This document shows, one piece after another, positions 16,549 through 25,257 of a stretch of DNA of 64,000 bases. The notes under the pieces are model-generated. The model had not been told where the DNA came from. It searched no databases and worked only from the letters and a program-made list of their open reading frames with translations. Each line of letters begins with the position of its first letter. Positions within the stretch are counted from its first letter, which is position 1. Source of the DNA: Bacteroides sedimenti (GTDB taxonomy: Bacteria > Bacteroidota > Bacteroidia > Bacteroidales > Bacteroidaceae). Where the stretch lies: the NCBI RefSeq assembly GCF_040365225.1, contig NZ_AP028055.1:3224001-3288000 (forward strand). Reading direction: 5' to 3'. A program made the translations under genes and the position numbers.

Positions 16549-18681
16549 ATGCATTTGTTCGATTATTCCTTGCGACTGCCAATAACAGATCCAACGTGGA
16601 TCTTTTTTTTGGTACTTACCATTATTCTGTTCGCGCCGATTCTTTTGGATCGCCTGCGCATACCCCATATCATCGGAATGATTCTTGCCGGAGTGGCAAT
16701 AGGTAAGTTCGGTTTCAATATCTTGGAGCGTGACAGTAGTTTTGAATTATTCGGTAAGGTAGGACTTTATTATATCATGTTTCTTGCCGGATTAGAGATG
16801 GATATGCTCGATTTCAAAAAAAACCGCAATAAAGCCGTTGTATTCGGAGTAATTACATTTATCATTCCTGTGCTATTGGGTGTGTGGAGCGGTACTGCTC
16901 TTTTAGGATATGGCGTACTAACCTCCGTTTTACTTGCCAGTATGTTTGCTTCGCATACACTCGTTTCATATCCCATAATCAGCCGTTACGGACTTAGCCG
17001 TTTAAAAAGCGTGAATATAACGATAGGGGGCACAGCTGTGACAGTAACACTGGCACTGCTTACTTTGACTATGGTTACGGGCATGTTTAAAAATGAAATA
17101 AATCAGTACTTCTGGATTCTGCAGCTGACAAAAATGGCATTGACCTGTTTTGTTATAATCTTCTTCTTCCCCCGCATCGGACGTTGGTTCTTCCGTCGGT
17201 ACGAGGATGGAGTAATGCAGTTTGTTTTTATCCTAGCAATGGTGTTTCTTGGTGGAGGGATTCTGGAGCTGGTAGGGCTGGAAGGAATTTTAGGCGCGTT
17301 TCTGGTAGGACTTGTTTTTAATAGGCTGGTGCCACATGTCTCTCCGCTTATGAACCATGTGGAATTTGTAGGAAATGCCCTTTTCATCCCGTATTTCCTG
17401 ATTGGCGTGGGGATGCTGATTGATGTCAAGACTTTATTCTCGGGTGGAGAAGCCCTTAAAGTGGCTCTTATAATCACCTTTTTGCCATTATGCGGCAAAT
17501 GGCTCGCCTCTTTCATTACTCAGAAAATGTTTAAAATGAATTTTCATGAACGAAGAATCATTTTCGGACTAAGTAGTGCAAAGGTGGCTGCGTCATTGGC
17601 TGTGGTACTAATTGGCCATGAAATTGTTATGCCGAATGGAGAACGGTTGCTGAATGCCGATGTGCTGAACGGAACTGTGTTGATGATTCTTGTGTCTTCT
17701 TTGATAAGTTCGTTTGTGACGGAACGTGCATCGAGGAAGATTGCAATGAAAAACGAGGCACAAGAGAGATTGGGTGAGACAAAAACAGAAGATAATATTC
17801 TGATTCCAGTTTCAAATCCAGATACAATTGGCAATTTGGTGAATCTTGCGCTTGTTATCAAAAACCCGAAACGGAAAGATGGCTTGATTGCTTTGAATGT
17901 GATGAACGATCATAACGAATCAAGCGTAATGCAGGCACAGGGAAAGAAATATCTCGAAAAATCGGCGATGATTGCCGCTGCTGCAGATGTGACCATGCAT
18001 ACAGTAAGTCGGTACGATTTGAACATAGCATCCGGTATAATTCATACCATCAAGGAGTATAATGTATCTGATGTTGTGATAGGTCTTCACCGGAAAATCA
18101 ATTTAGTGGATTCATTCTTTGGAGTAACGGCGGAGAATTTGCTGAAAAACACCCATCGTCAGATAATGATTGTAAAATGTTTGATGCCGGTTAACACACT
18201 TCGGCGCATAGTTGTTGCCGTACCACCAAAAGCTGAGTTCGAAGCCGGTTTTACCAGGTGGGTTAATCATGTTTGCCGGATGGGAAATCAGCTTGGGTGT
18301 AAGGTACATTTCTTTGCACATCCTCAAACACTTGACCGACTGGATGTGTTAATCAACAAGACATTCAAAGAGTTGCGCTATGAATTTTCGGAACTAGCCG
18401 ATTGGGATGATTTACTTCTGCTTACCGGACAGGTAAATTTTGATCATTTGTTGGTGATTGTAAGTGCACGAAAAGGTTCTATCTCTTACCATCCGTCATT
18501 TGAAGCTCTGCCTTCCCAGCTATCTAAATATTTCAATAATAATAGTTTGATGATTCTTTATCCTGACCAATACGGAGACCCTGAAGAGACAATTACTTTT
18601 TCTGCTCCGCATGGCAGTAGTGAGTCGCTGACTTATGACAAAATGGGACAATGGTTTAATAACTGGTTTAAGAAAAACTGA
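16549..18681 (+). CDS. CPA2-family cation:proton antiporter with C-terminal USP-like domain
   Basis: A 710-residue inner-membrane protein. Residues about 15-395 contain roughly a dozen hydrophobic segments with CPA2 features (APILLDRLRIPHIIGMILAGVAIG, FLAGLEMDMLDF, GGGILELVGLEGILGAFLVGLVF). Residues about 400-700 are soluble and contain universal-stress-protein-like stretches (DNILIPVSNPDT, SDVVIGLHRK, RRIVVAVPPKAE). It probably exchanges Na+ or K+ for protons, with the cytoplasmic tail as a sensor. The stop overlaps the next ATG by one base (TGATG), so it is coupled to tcdA. The ion specificity is not readable from sequence. Confidence 0.9.
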   Translation: MHLFDYSLRLPITDPTWIFFLVLTIILFAPILLDRLRIPHIIGMILAGVAIGKFGFNILERDSSFELFGKVGLYYIMFLAGLEMDMLDFKKNRNKAVVFGVITFIIPVLLGVWSGTALLGYGVLTSVLLASMFASHTLVSYPIISRYGLSRLKSVNITIGGTAVTVTLALLTLTMVTGMFKNEINQYFWILQLTKMALTCFVIIFFFPRIGRWFFRRYEDGVMQFVFILAMVFLGGGILELVGLEGILGAFLVGLVFNRLVPHVSPLMNHVEFVGNALFIPYFLIGVGMLIDVKTLFSGGEALKVALIITFLPLCGKWLASFITQKMFKMNFHERRIIFGLSSAKVAASLAVVLIGHEIVMPNGERLLNADVLNGTVLMILVSSLISSFVTERASRKIAMKNEAQERLGETKTEDNILIPVSNPDTIGNLVNLALVIKNPKRKDGLIALNVMNDHNESSVMQAQGKKYLEKSAMIAAAADVTMHTVSRYDLNIASGIIHTIKEYNVSDVVIGLHRKINLVDSFFGVTAENLLKNTHRQIMIVKCLMPVNTLRRIVVAVPPKAEFEAGFTRWVNHVCRMGNQLGCKVHFFAHPQTLDRLDVLINKTFKELRYEFSELADWDDLLLLTGQVNFDHLLVIVSARKGSISYHPSFEALPSQLSKYFNNNSLMILYPDQYGDPEETITFSAPHGSSESLTYDKMGQWFNNWFKKN

Positions 18682-19391
18682 TGGAAGAGAGAGAACAAAG
18701 AACACAGCTTTTGCTCGGGGAAGAGAAAATGAATCGCCTGCGTAAAGCTCATGTCTTAGTGGTTGGGCTAGGCGGAGTGGGGGCTTATGCTGCGGAAATG
18801 ATTTGTCGAGCCGGAGTAGGCGAGATGACCATTGTTGATGCTGATGAGGTTCAGCCATCCAATATTAATCGTCAGCTTCCGGCGTTGAATTCTACCGTTG
18901 GAATGAAGAAAGCTGATGTTGTGGCGGCCAGGATGAAAGATATCAATCCGGATTTGAAACTGACCGTCTGTCCAATCTATTTAACTGAAGAGAATATTCC
19001 GGAACTGTTAGATTCTGCACGGTTCGATTTTGTGGTTGATGCCATTGATACAATTAGCCCAAAATGTTCTCTGATATATAATGCGATGAAACGCGGAATT
19101 AAGATTGTTTCGAGCATGGGAGCAGGTGCCAAGACCGACATTACAAAAGTATGTTTTGCCGATATTTGGGATACTTACCATTGTGGGTTAAGCAAAGCGG
19201 TGAGGAAAGGATTGCAGAAGATGGGAATCAAAAGGAAACTGCCGGTTGTGTTCAGTACCGAGCAGGCCGACCCGAAGGCCATTATTCTGACTGATACAGA
19301 ACGGAATAAGAAATCGACTACCGGTACAGTCAGTTATATGCCGGCAGTTTTTGGGTGTTATCTTGCAGAATATGTAATAAAACGAATTTGA
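18681..19391 (+). CDS. tcdA: tRNA threonylcarbamoyladenosine dehydratase
   Basis: A 236-residue ThiF/E1-like protein of the TcdA (CsdL/YgdL) type, which cyclises t6A in tRNA to ct6A using ATP. The ATP-binding loop GLGGVGAYAAEMICRAGVG (about residues 29-47), followed by IVDADEVQPSNINRQ, is clear. Further signatures are FVVDAIDTISPK and SSMGAGAKTDIT. The E1-type catalytic Cys and zinc-binding cysteines of ThiF/MoeB are not present, which fits TcdA. It is translationally coupled to the antiporter upstream and 4 bp from the ABC ATPase downstream. Confidence 0.92.
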   Translation: MEEREQRTQLLLGEEKMNRLRKAHVLVVGLGGVGAYAAEMICRAGVGEMTIVDADEVQPSNINRQLPALNSTVGMKKADVVAARMKDINPDLKLTVCPIYLTEENIPELLDSARFDFVVDAIDTISPKCSLIYNAMKRGIKIVSSMGAGAKTDITKVCFADIWDTYHCGLSKAVRKGLQKMGIKRKLPVVFSTEQADPKAIILTDTERNKKSTTGTVSYMPAVFGCYLAEYVIKRI

Positions 19392-19395
19392 ATTT

Positions 19396-20046
19396 ATGAT
19401 AAAACTAGAAGGAATAACAAAGAGCTTTGGCGATTTACAGGTGCTGAAGGGAATTGACCTTGAGATATCCAAAGGTGAGGTTGTAAGTATTGTAGGCCCC
19501 AGCGGCGCGGGGAAAACAACCTTGCTTCAGATAATGGGAACATTGGACAAGCCGGATGGCGGAACGGTTAAAATGAATGACCAGGAGCTTAACCGAATGA
19601 AGGATAAGGAGATGGCTGCATTTAGAAATAAGCATATTGGCTTTGTATTCCAGTTCCACCAGTTATTGCCTGAGTTTACCGCTCTGGAAAATGTGATGAT
19701 TCCTGCATTTATTGCCGGTACATCGACTAAGGAGGCAACCAAGAGAGCTAAGGAAATCCTTAATTTTATGGGGCTGACCGAGCGCTCCACTCATAAGCCA
19801 AATGAACTTTCGGGGGGAGAAAAGCAGCGTGTGGCAGTTGCCCGTGCATTGATTAACCATCCTTCGGTGATTCTTGCCGATGAACCATCAGGAAGTTTGG
19901 ATACTCACAATAAAAATGAGCTGCATCAGCTCTTCTTTGACCTTCGCGATAAGTTTGAGCAGACTTTTGTTATTGTTACGCACGACGAAGGCCTGGCTAA
20001 GATTACCGACCGGACCATTCATATGATTGACGGGCAGATTGTCTAG
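19396..20046 (+). CDS. lolD: LolD-like ABC transporter ATP-binding protein
   Basis: A 216-residue ATPase of the LolD/FtsE/MacB class. Walker A is GPSGAGKTT (residues 34-42), the Q-loop is FVFQFHQLLPEFTALENV, the signature is LSGGEKQR and Walker B is VILADEPSGSLD, followed by the H-loop VTHD. It would power lipoprotein release or another substrate transport at the inner membrane, but no permease gene is adjacent, so the partner is elsewhere. It follows tcdA by 4 bp. The stop overlaps the convergent helix-hairpin-helix gene by 4 bp. The LolD assignment rests on overall similarity; a different MacB-like partner is possible. Confidence 0.8.
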   Translation: MIKLEGITKSFGDLQVLKGIDLEISKGEVVSIVGPSGAGKTTLLQIMGTLDKPDGGTVKMNDQELNRMKDKEMAAFRNKHIGFVFQFHQLLPEFTALENVMIPAFIAGTSTKEATKRAKEILNFMGLTERSTHKPNELSGGEKQRVAVARALINHPSVILADEPSGSLDTHNKNELHQLFFDLRDKFEQTFVIVTHDEGLAKITDRTIHMIDGQIV

Positions 20047-20942
20047 AAACAGATATAGGGGGTCAATCGCTCAAGGTCTTTTGACGTAAATTCTTCATAT
20101 AAGGAAAGCTCCTTCAGGTTTTTTATGGCACCTTTCTTTTTCCGGTGTTCGATAATGACCTTTGCCTGATAAAAATTAATGTAGGGGTGGTTGATAAGTC
20201 TATCGATGTTCAATCTGTTTATGTTTATCCGGTGGAAAGGCCCGTTTTTGATGATGAACCATTTGTTGAGCTCTGTCGGGAGACGGGCGTTGTCCTGTAG
20301 CTGTCCCACTTTATAGAAGCCGCCCAGTTTTTGCCGATACGCAATTATCTGCTTGGCAGTTCCGATTCCTATTCCGGGAATCTTTTTTAATTCGGTGGTG
20401 TCAGCTTCGTTCAGACAGATTACGGTACCTTCCGGATATTTAAAATACTTAAGTGAATCCCGGACTGTAAGCGGTGAAATGGCCCGGATTGAATCGTTCT
20501 TCTTCAAGAATTCATCGCCGATAGTGATGTATGGCAGCAATTTTTTATACTGTTCGGTCGAGAGCCCGTAAATCCTGGCAAATGATTCCCGGGTTTGGAA
20601 TTTTCCCCCTTTCGATCGATATCGCAAAATATTACGCGCGATAAAAGAAGGCAATCCAAGTCGGACAAAAGTCAGCGAATCGGCAGTATTGGGATCGAAT
20701 GCTTTTAGCTCTATCTTTTCTTCCTTATCTGGAAAATAGTAGTTCTGATTTCGTTCTTTTTCCCGTTTGTGTACAGAGGAGATAAATTGTTCATAGACTG
20801 ATTCGTCCGGATGCTTTGTTGTTCTGGGGGAAGGGTTATCCGGAAGCAGCCAGTAAACAGTCAGCGCCACCAGAATCAGGGCAACCAGCAGATAGAATCC
20901 TGCTCGTTCTGTTTTGCTAAAATAGAAAAAGTCTTTCCACAC
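20043..20942 (-). CDS. Membrane-anchored helix-hairpin-helix protein, ComEA-like
   Basis: A 299-residue protein with one N-terminal membrane segment (about residues 15-32, FYLLVALILVALTVYWLLP), a charged linker and then three helix-hairpin-helix repeats: FDPNTADSLTFVRLGLPSFIARNILRYRSKGG, LNEADTTELKKIPGIGIGTAKQIIAYRQKLGG and ININRLNIDRLINHPYINFYQAKVIIEHRKKKG. The GIGxxxA motif in the second is a classic DNA-backbone-binding hairpin. ComEA-type proteins bind incoming DNA in competence, but in Bacteroidota this family is widespread and its role is not established. It overlaps the convergent ABC gene by 4 bp. Confidence 0.85.
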   Translation of the reverse strand: MWKDFFYFSKTERAGFYLLVALILVALTVYWLLPDNPSPRTTKHPDESVYEQFISSVHKREKERNQNYYFPDKEEKIELKAFDPNTADSLTFVRLGLPSFIARNILRYRSKGGKFQTRESFARIYGLSTEQYKKLLPYITIGDEFLKKNDSIRAISPLTVRDSLKYFKYPEGTVICLNEADTTELKKIPGIGIGTAKQIIAYRQKLGGFYKVGQLQDNARLPTELNKWFIIKNGPFHRININRLNIDRLINHPYINFYQAKVIIEHRKKKGAIKNLKELSLYEEFTSKDLERLTPYICF

Positions 20943-20986
20943 ACTGTCTCTTTTTTCAAGGGTTATAAGAATTGATATTCTACAGC

Positions 20987-21018
20987 TTTAAAGATAAATA
21001 AAATATATCGTACTTTTG
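20987..21018 (+). promoter_or_regulatory. Promoter of the VanZ-like gene
   Basis: TTTA (20987-20990), a 20-bp spacer, then TACTTTTG (21011-21018), an exact -7 consensus match, 22 bp before the ATG. Confidence 0.6.
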
Positions 21019-21040
21019 TGCGTTATCTAAAATAAAGATT

Positions 21041-21427
21041 ATGGCAACCATTTTAAGAAAATACCCATTCTCAATATTAGTCGTTTTAGCAGTGGTTTAC
21101 CTGTCATTCTTCAAACCGCCTCAAACGCCTTTGGACAATGTTACCAACTTCGATAAGATTGCTCATATATGCATGTATTTTGGATTGTCCGGAGTACTAT
21201 GGCTGGAGTATATGCGAAGTCATCGGAAACGATTCCGGCTATTGAAGGTAATATTAACTGCAGGTGTTATGCCTGTGGCCCTTAGTGGTTGTATTGAGCT
21301 TTTACAAGAATATTGCACCACGTATCGCGGTGGCGACTGGCTTGATTTCGCCGCAAATACTATTGGAGTAACCCTTGCCGGATTAATCGCCTATTTTCTT
21401 GTCACACCAAGATTCTTTAGAACGTAG
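21041..21427 (+). CDS. VanZ-family membrane protein
   Basis: A 128-residue integral membrane protein with about four hydrophobic segments. VanZ-family motifs are visible: NFDKIAHICMYFGLSGVLW (the DKxxH signature), and SGCIELLQEYCTTYRGGDWLDFAANTIGV (E-Q-----R--D--D-aaNt-G). The VanZ family is named for teicoplanin resistance, but most members in Bacteroidota have no proven role; the name should not be read as resistance. It has its own promoter and stands alone between convergent neighbours. Confidence 0.85.
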   Translation: MATILRKYPFSILVVLAVVYLSFFKPPQTPLDNVTNFDKIAHICMYFGLSGVLWLEYMRSHRKRFRLLKVILTAGVMPVALSGCIELLQEYCTTYRGGDWLDFAANTIGVTLAGLIAYFLVTPRFFRT

Positions 21428-21483
21428 CCGTTGCTTCCTTTATTGGGGGCCAGAGGTTTTGTTTCAATCGAATAACTCTTTTC

Positions 21484-21570
21484 GCTCCATCCCGATGTAC
21501 GGCACTCGTCCATCCGGGTGTACGGTATCCCTCCATCCGGGTGTACAGCGCTTGTCCATCCGGGTGTACG
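21484..21570. repeat. Direct repeat array, four GTAC-bearing units of 23 bp
   Basis: The block tccatccgggtgtac, with one variant at the first copy (tccatcccgatgtac), occurs four times. GTAC cores start at 21497, 21520, 21543 and 21566, each exactly 23 bp apart. Unlike the arrays at 6274 and 50606 it is a set of direct repeats, not a dyad. It lies in the gap between the VanZ-like gene and murF, which converge. Confidence 0.85.
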
Positions 21571-21841
21571 TCAAAAGATGTGATTTAATTTTATATATCG
21601 CTTTCCGATAGATTGGACTTTCTTACTTGAATATTCCTATAAATCAACTGGTTATTCGGGGATGAGGGGCGACAATGGCTCTAAATAATCTGGTGCCTCT
21701 GAGTAAGCGTCCTCGTGATTCTGTCTTGATTAGTACGCATCTTATCTTTACTCTTGTCTTTTAAAATAGGACAGATGAAAATGTCGGAACCCTACACGTC
21801 AGCATTTTAAGATTACAATAGTGTTTTTTTGCTCGAGACGA

Positions 21842-21905
21842 AGGTGCGTGACTTGTCAGAAGTCACGCAGAAAGTAGCGCACCTGTATCTGTCAGATAAA
21901 CAGGT
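21842..21905. repeat. Nested inverted repeats beside a 9-bp tandem repeat
   Basis: Arms gcgtgactt (21846-21854) and aagtcacgc (21860-21868) form a hairpin. The overlapping aggtgcg (21842-21848) can instead pair with cgcacct (21878-21884), and acctgt (21881-21886) with acaggt (21900-21905). The alternatives are mutually exclusive in part. The 9-base arm word is the same as the tandem unit that follows. Confidence 0.65.
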
Positions 21906-21920
21906 GGTTGTGGCTATTTT

Positions 21921-21956
21921 GCGTGACTTGCGTGACTTGCGTGACTTGCGCGACTT
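21921..21956. repeat. 9-bp tandem repeat, four copies
   Basis: Three copies of gcgtgactt and one of gcgcgactt run head to tail. The same word is an arm of the hairpin 60 bp earlier. It lies 32 bp beyond the murF stop and may vary in copy number. Confidence 0.85.
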
Positions 21957-21988
21957 TTAAAAACAAATTATATGGGGAAATACGCCTT

Positions 21989-23287
21989 TTACAAGTGTTC
22001 TACAATAAGTCCCAGTTTCATGCTGTTCGATCCCTTAATCAGTACATAATAGCCTTTGGGCTTATCCTGATTGATTAATTTGATGACTTCCGATACATTT
22101 GGGAAGGTGTCGTATGGATGTTCGGTTTCTTCGAACTGTTCACCTATTAAGATCACTTTTTCAAAGTTACAGGTACCGATGAAATCGACTATTTTTTGAT
22201 GCTCATCAATGCTTGAATCGCCCAACTCCTTCATGTCTCCAAGGATTACCATCTTGTGTTTCACTTCCATCCGTTTGAAGTTTTTCAATGCCGCCATCAT
22301 ACTTGTAGGGTTTGCGTTGTAGGCATCAATGATAAGTTTGTTGTCTTCAGTTTCCTTCAGTTGAGAACGATTATTCTGTGGAGTATAGTTAGTCAGTGCA
22401 TAATCTATTTTTGCCGGTTCTACACCAAAGAAACGGCCAATAGCAACTGCAGCAAGAGCATTATCGAAGTTGTATTCACCGATAAGCTGTGTTTGAACAT
22501 GATGTAAGTGTCCATCTTTACCCGCTTTCCATTCAAATGTGAGATAAGGTGAGCAAGAGTTTATTTTTCCATTTACGTAGATATTCTCATTTACTCCGTA
22601 ACGAATTAATGTCAATCCGTCTGCTATATCATTCAGGAAAGGATTTTCGTTTTGAATGAAAACTATTGAGTCTTCTTTCTGACGCAGAAAGTCATAAAGT
22701 TCCCCCTTTGTTTTGATTACCCCCTCGAAAGAACCAAATCCTTCCAGGTGAGCTTTCCCTACATTGGTGATAATGCCGTAATCGGGTTCGGCTATTTCAA
22801 CCAGCGCCTTGATTTCTCCGGGGTGGTTGGCGCCCATTTCAATAACTGCAAGATCGTGGCTGGCGCGGAGCTTTAGCAAAGTAAGAGGTACACCGATATG
22901 ATTATTCAGGTTTCCCAGAGTATATAAAACATTATGAGTTTCAGACAATACGGCGGCAATCAGCTCTTTTGTTGTTGTCTTTCCGTTGGTTCCGGTAATT
23001 CCGATAATTCTTGTTCCCAGTTGCTTGCGATGAAAATTGGCTAACTTCTGAAGAGTTTTCAGACAGTCGTCCACCAGAATGATGCGTGTGTTCTCAGGGT
23101 CAGCATATTGAGCTTCGTCCACTACTGCATAAGCACATCCTTCTTTCAGGGCTTTTTCGGCAAAAGTGTTTCCATTAAAGTTATCTCCTTTCAAGGCGAA
23201 AAAGATTGAACCTTCAGGACAGCTGCGACTATCGGTTGTAACAATTGGATATTGCAGATAAATCTGGTAAAGAGCTGATATTGTCAT
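21989..23287 (-). CDS. murF: UDP-N-acetylmuramoyl-tripeptide--D-alanyl-D-alanine ligase
   Basis: A 432-residue cytoplasmic ligase that adds D-Ala-D-Ala to the UDP-MurNAc-tripeptide, the last cytosolic step of the peptidoglycan pentapeptide. The Mur ligase ATP loop GTNGKTT is at residues 99-105. Other marks are the N-terminal uridine-binding region (TTDSRSCPEGSIFFALKG), LGNLNNHIGVPLTLL, EMGANHPGEI, and the C-terminal domain with DAYNANPTSM and LGDMKELG. Length fits the family. It stands apart from a dcw cluster. A minus-strand TAAGTTTG at 23323-23316 is a possible -7 element. Confidence 0.96.
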   Translation of the reverse strand: MTISALYQIYLQYPIVTTDSRSCPEGSIFFALKGDNFNGNTFAEKALKEGCAYAVVDEAQYADPENTRIILVDDCLKTLQKLANFHRKQLGTRIIGITGTNGKTTTKELIAAVLSETHNVLYTLGNLNNHIGVPLTLLKLRASHDLAVIEMGANHPGEIKALVEIAEPDYGIITNVGKAHLEGFGSFEGVIKTKGELYDFLRQKEDSIVFIQNENPFLNDIADGLTLIRYGVNENIYVNGKINSCSPYLTFEWKAGKDGHLHHVQTQLIGEYNFDNALAAVAIGRFFGVEPAKIDYALTNYTPQNNRSQLKETEDNKLIIDAYNANPTSMMAALKNFKRMEVKHKMVILGDMKELGDSSIDEHQKIVDFIGTCNFEKVILIGEQFEETEHPYDTFPNVSEVIKLINQDKPKGYYVLIKGSNSMKLGLIVEHL

Positions 23288-23633
23288 GTTTGTTCCATTA
23301 AAAATAAATTCTCTGCAAACTTAGATAAAATCTCGCTATTAATAAGCGTAGAGAAAAGAAAAATAGATATTTTAGTTTTTAATATCTCAATAAGTGATAT
23401 AAATAGATAAATAAATTTACGCATCCTTGTATGTATTGGCTCATCAATGTGCGCTGAACTATGCAGGCTTAATGGTGGTTGGATGACTTAAGTTCTTTTC
23501 AATCGATAATTTATATCGAAAAAAGAAAAAAGAAAAGTGCATAAACAGCAAAAGATAAAGCGTATTTAAAAAAGGAGATTGAAAATAATTATGTATTTTT
23601 GCCATAAACTAACCATAGAAATAAATAAGAATA
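23288..23633. other. 346-bp divergent intergenic region, murF and folP
   Basis: It holds promoters for both genes: a minus -7 candidate TAAGTTTG (23323-23316) and a plus candidate TATTTTTG (23594-23601) 32 bp before folP. A small dyad tcgata/tatcga lies near 23505. No gene is seen. Confidence 0.5.
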
Positions 23634-24482
23634 ATGACTCACCCTTTCTCAAAAAGTATCAACGTAAAAGGAAAATTAATGGATCTTTCCACCCCTCAAG
23701 TGATGGGTGTTTTAAATGTTACCCCCGATTCATTTTACTCAGGATGTCGTGTTCAGTCTGAACAGGCAATCACAGTGCGTGCTAGACAAATCCTTGATGA
23801 AGGAGCTTCTATTATTGATATCGGAGCATACTCTTCCCGTCCTAATGCTGAAGATATTTCTCCTGAGGAAGAGATAAGAAGACTTCGTCCGGCGCTGCAA
23901 ATTCTAAAGGAGCAATATCCGGATGCTGTTGTTTCTGTCGATACATTCAGGGCTAGTGTTGCCGAAGTTTGTGTGGCGGAGTATGGAGTTGCTATAATTA
24001 ATGATATTTCAGGCGGTGAAATGGATAAAAATATGTTCGATACTGTTGCCCGTCTGCAGGTTCCTTATATCATGCAACATATGCAGGGCACTCCTCAGAA
24101 TATGCAGGAAGCGCCTCATTATAGCAATTTGCTGAAGGAAACTTTTCTCTATTTTGCAGAAAAAGTGCAGAAACTTCGCGATAAAGGAATTAATGATATA
24201 ATTATCGATCCAGGCTTTGGATTTGGCAAAACATTGGATCATAATTATGAGCTGCTTAATCATCTGGAAGAGTTCAGTATATTTGAACTTCCTGTACTTA
24301 TTGGCGTTTCCAGAAAATCGATGATCACCAAACTGCTTGGAATATCAACAGAAGATGCATTGAATGGAACCACAGTTGTAAACACAATTGCTCTGCTGAA
24401 AGGAGCCGATATTATCCGGGTGCATGATGTAAAAGAAGCAGCTCAGGCAGTCCGGATTGTAGAAAAATGTAGAAACTTATAA
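23634..24482 (+). CDS. folP: Dihydropteroate synthase
   Basis: A 282-residue cytoplasmic TIM-barrel enzyme that condenses p-aminobenzoate with 6-hydroxymethyl-dihydropterin pyrophosphate in folate synthesis; it is the sulfonamide target. Signature motifs are GVLNVTPDSFYSG (residues about 25-37), DIGAYSSRPNA, SVDTFRASVAEVC, IINDISGGEMD, DPGFGFGKTLDHNYELL, GVSRKSMI and RVHDVKEAAQAV. The start at 23634 gives normal family length; an overlapping out-of-frame ATG at 23579 is not used. It is 10 bp before cdaA, a pairing common in this phylum. Confidence 0.96.
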   Translation: MTHPFSKSINVKGKLMDLSTPQVMGVLNVTPDSFYSGCRVQSEQAITVRARQILDEGASIIDIGAYSSRPNAEDISPEEEIRRLRPALQILKEQYPDAVVSVDTFRASVAEVCVAEYGVAIINDISGGEMDKNMFDTVARLQVPYIMQHMQGTPQNMQEAPHYSNLLKETFLYFAEKVQKLRDKGINDIIIDPGFGFGKTLDHNYELLNHLEEFSIFELPVLIGVSRKSMITKLLGISTEDALNGTTVVNTIALLKGADIIRVHDVKEAAQAVRIVEKCRNL

Positions 24483-24492
24483 AAATATTAGC

Positions 24493-25257
24493 ATGCCAAT
24501 AGCATTTGGAGTAAAGGATCTTATAGATATATTGTTAGTGGCTTTTTTGCTCTACTATACCTACAAACTGATGAAATCATCAGGGTCTATCAATGTCTTT
24601 GTCGGAATATTAGTCTTTATTCTGATATGGTTCGTTGTAACCCAGATTCTTGAAATGCGTTTGTTGGGTTCAATTTTTGATAAATTGGTTAGCGTTGGAG
24701 CACTTGCCCTGATTGTTTTGTTTCAAGATGAGATCAGGCACTTTCTACTTACTCTAGGTTCTCATCAGCGAGCCAGCGCTATAGCGCGCTTTCTGTCAGG
24801 AGCATCAAAGGAACAGCTCGAGAAAAGTGACGTTGTACCCATTGTTCTGGCATGTCTTAATATGAGTAAACAACGGATTGGTGCTTTGATCGTTATAGAA
24901 CGCAGTATCCCTCTTTATGAAATAGTCAGGACGGGCGAAACAATTGATGCCAATGTTAATCAACGTCTGATTGAGAATATTTTCTTTAAAAACAGCCCAT
25001 TGCACGATGGGGCTATGGTAGTAAGCAAAAAAAGAATAAAAGCAGCAGGTTGCATTCTTCCCGTATCACATAATCTGGATATACCAAAAGAACTGGGACT
25101 GCGTCATAGGGCTGCAATGGGTATTTCGCAGGTGACTGACGCTCATGCAGTGATAGTAAGCGAGGAGACTGGTGCAATATCAGTTGCTTATCATGGACAG
25201 TTTCATTTAAGGCTGAATGCAGAGGAACTGGAAAGTCTTTTAACAAAAGAAGATTAA
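24493..25257 (+). CDS. cdaA: Diadenylate cyclase CdaA
   Basis: A 254-residue membrane enzyme that makes c-di-AMP from two ATP. Three N-terminal membrane segments (about residues 10-28, 33-53, 64-78) precede the DAC domain, with the DGA motif at residues 172-174 and RHR at 204-206, the two active-site signatures. Family length is normal. Firmicutes cdaA sits with cdaR and glmM; here it follows folP and no cdaR is present. The end overlaps the convergent GNAT gene by 4 bp. Confidence 0.95.
   Translation: MPIAFGVKDLIDILLVAFLLYYTYKLMKSSGSINVFVGILVFILIWFVVTQILEMRLLGSIFDKLVSVGALALIVLFQDEIRHFLLTLGSHQRASAIARFLSGASKEQLEKSDVVPIVLACLNMSKQRIGALIVIERSIPLYEIVRTGETIDANVNQRLIENIFFKNSPLHDGAMVVSKKRIKAAGCILPVSHNLDIPKELGLRHRAAMGISQVTDAHAVIVSEETGAISVAYHGQFHLRLNAEELESLLTKED

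Larger units (their letters stand above)
21428..21988. other. 561-bp repeat-rich gap between convergent VanZ-like gene and murF
   Basis: It contains the 23-bp array, nested inverted repeats and the 9-bp tandem repeat. No reading frame of note and no tRNA-like fold was seen between 21600 and 21840. Confidence 0.7.

Noticed and set aside
21041..21427. Calling the VanZ-like gene a glycopeptide resistance gene
   Set aside because: Only the family fold is shown; there is no vanA-type cluster, and such proteins are common in Bacteroidota without any resistance role.
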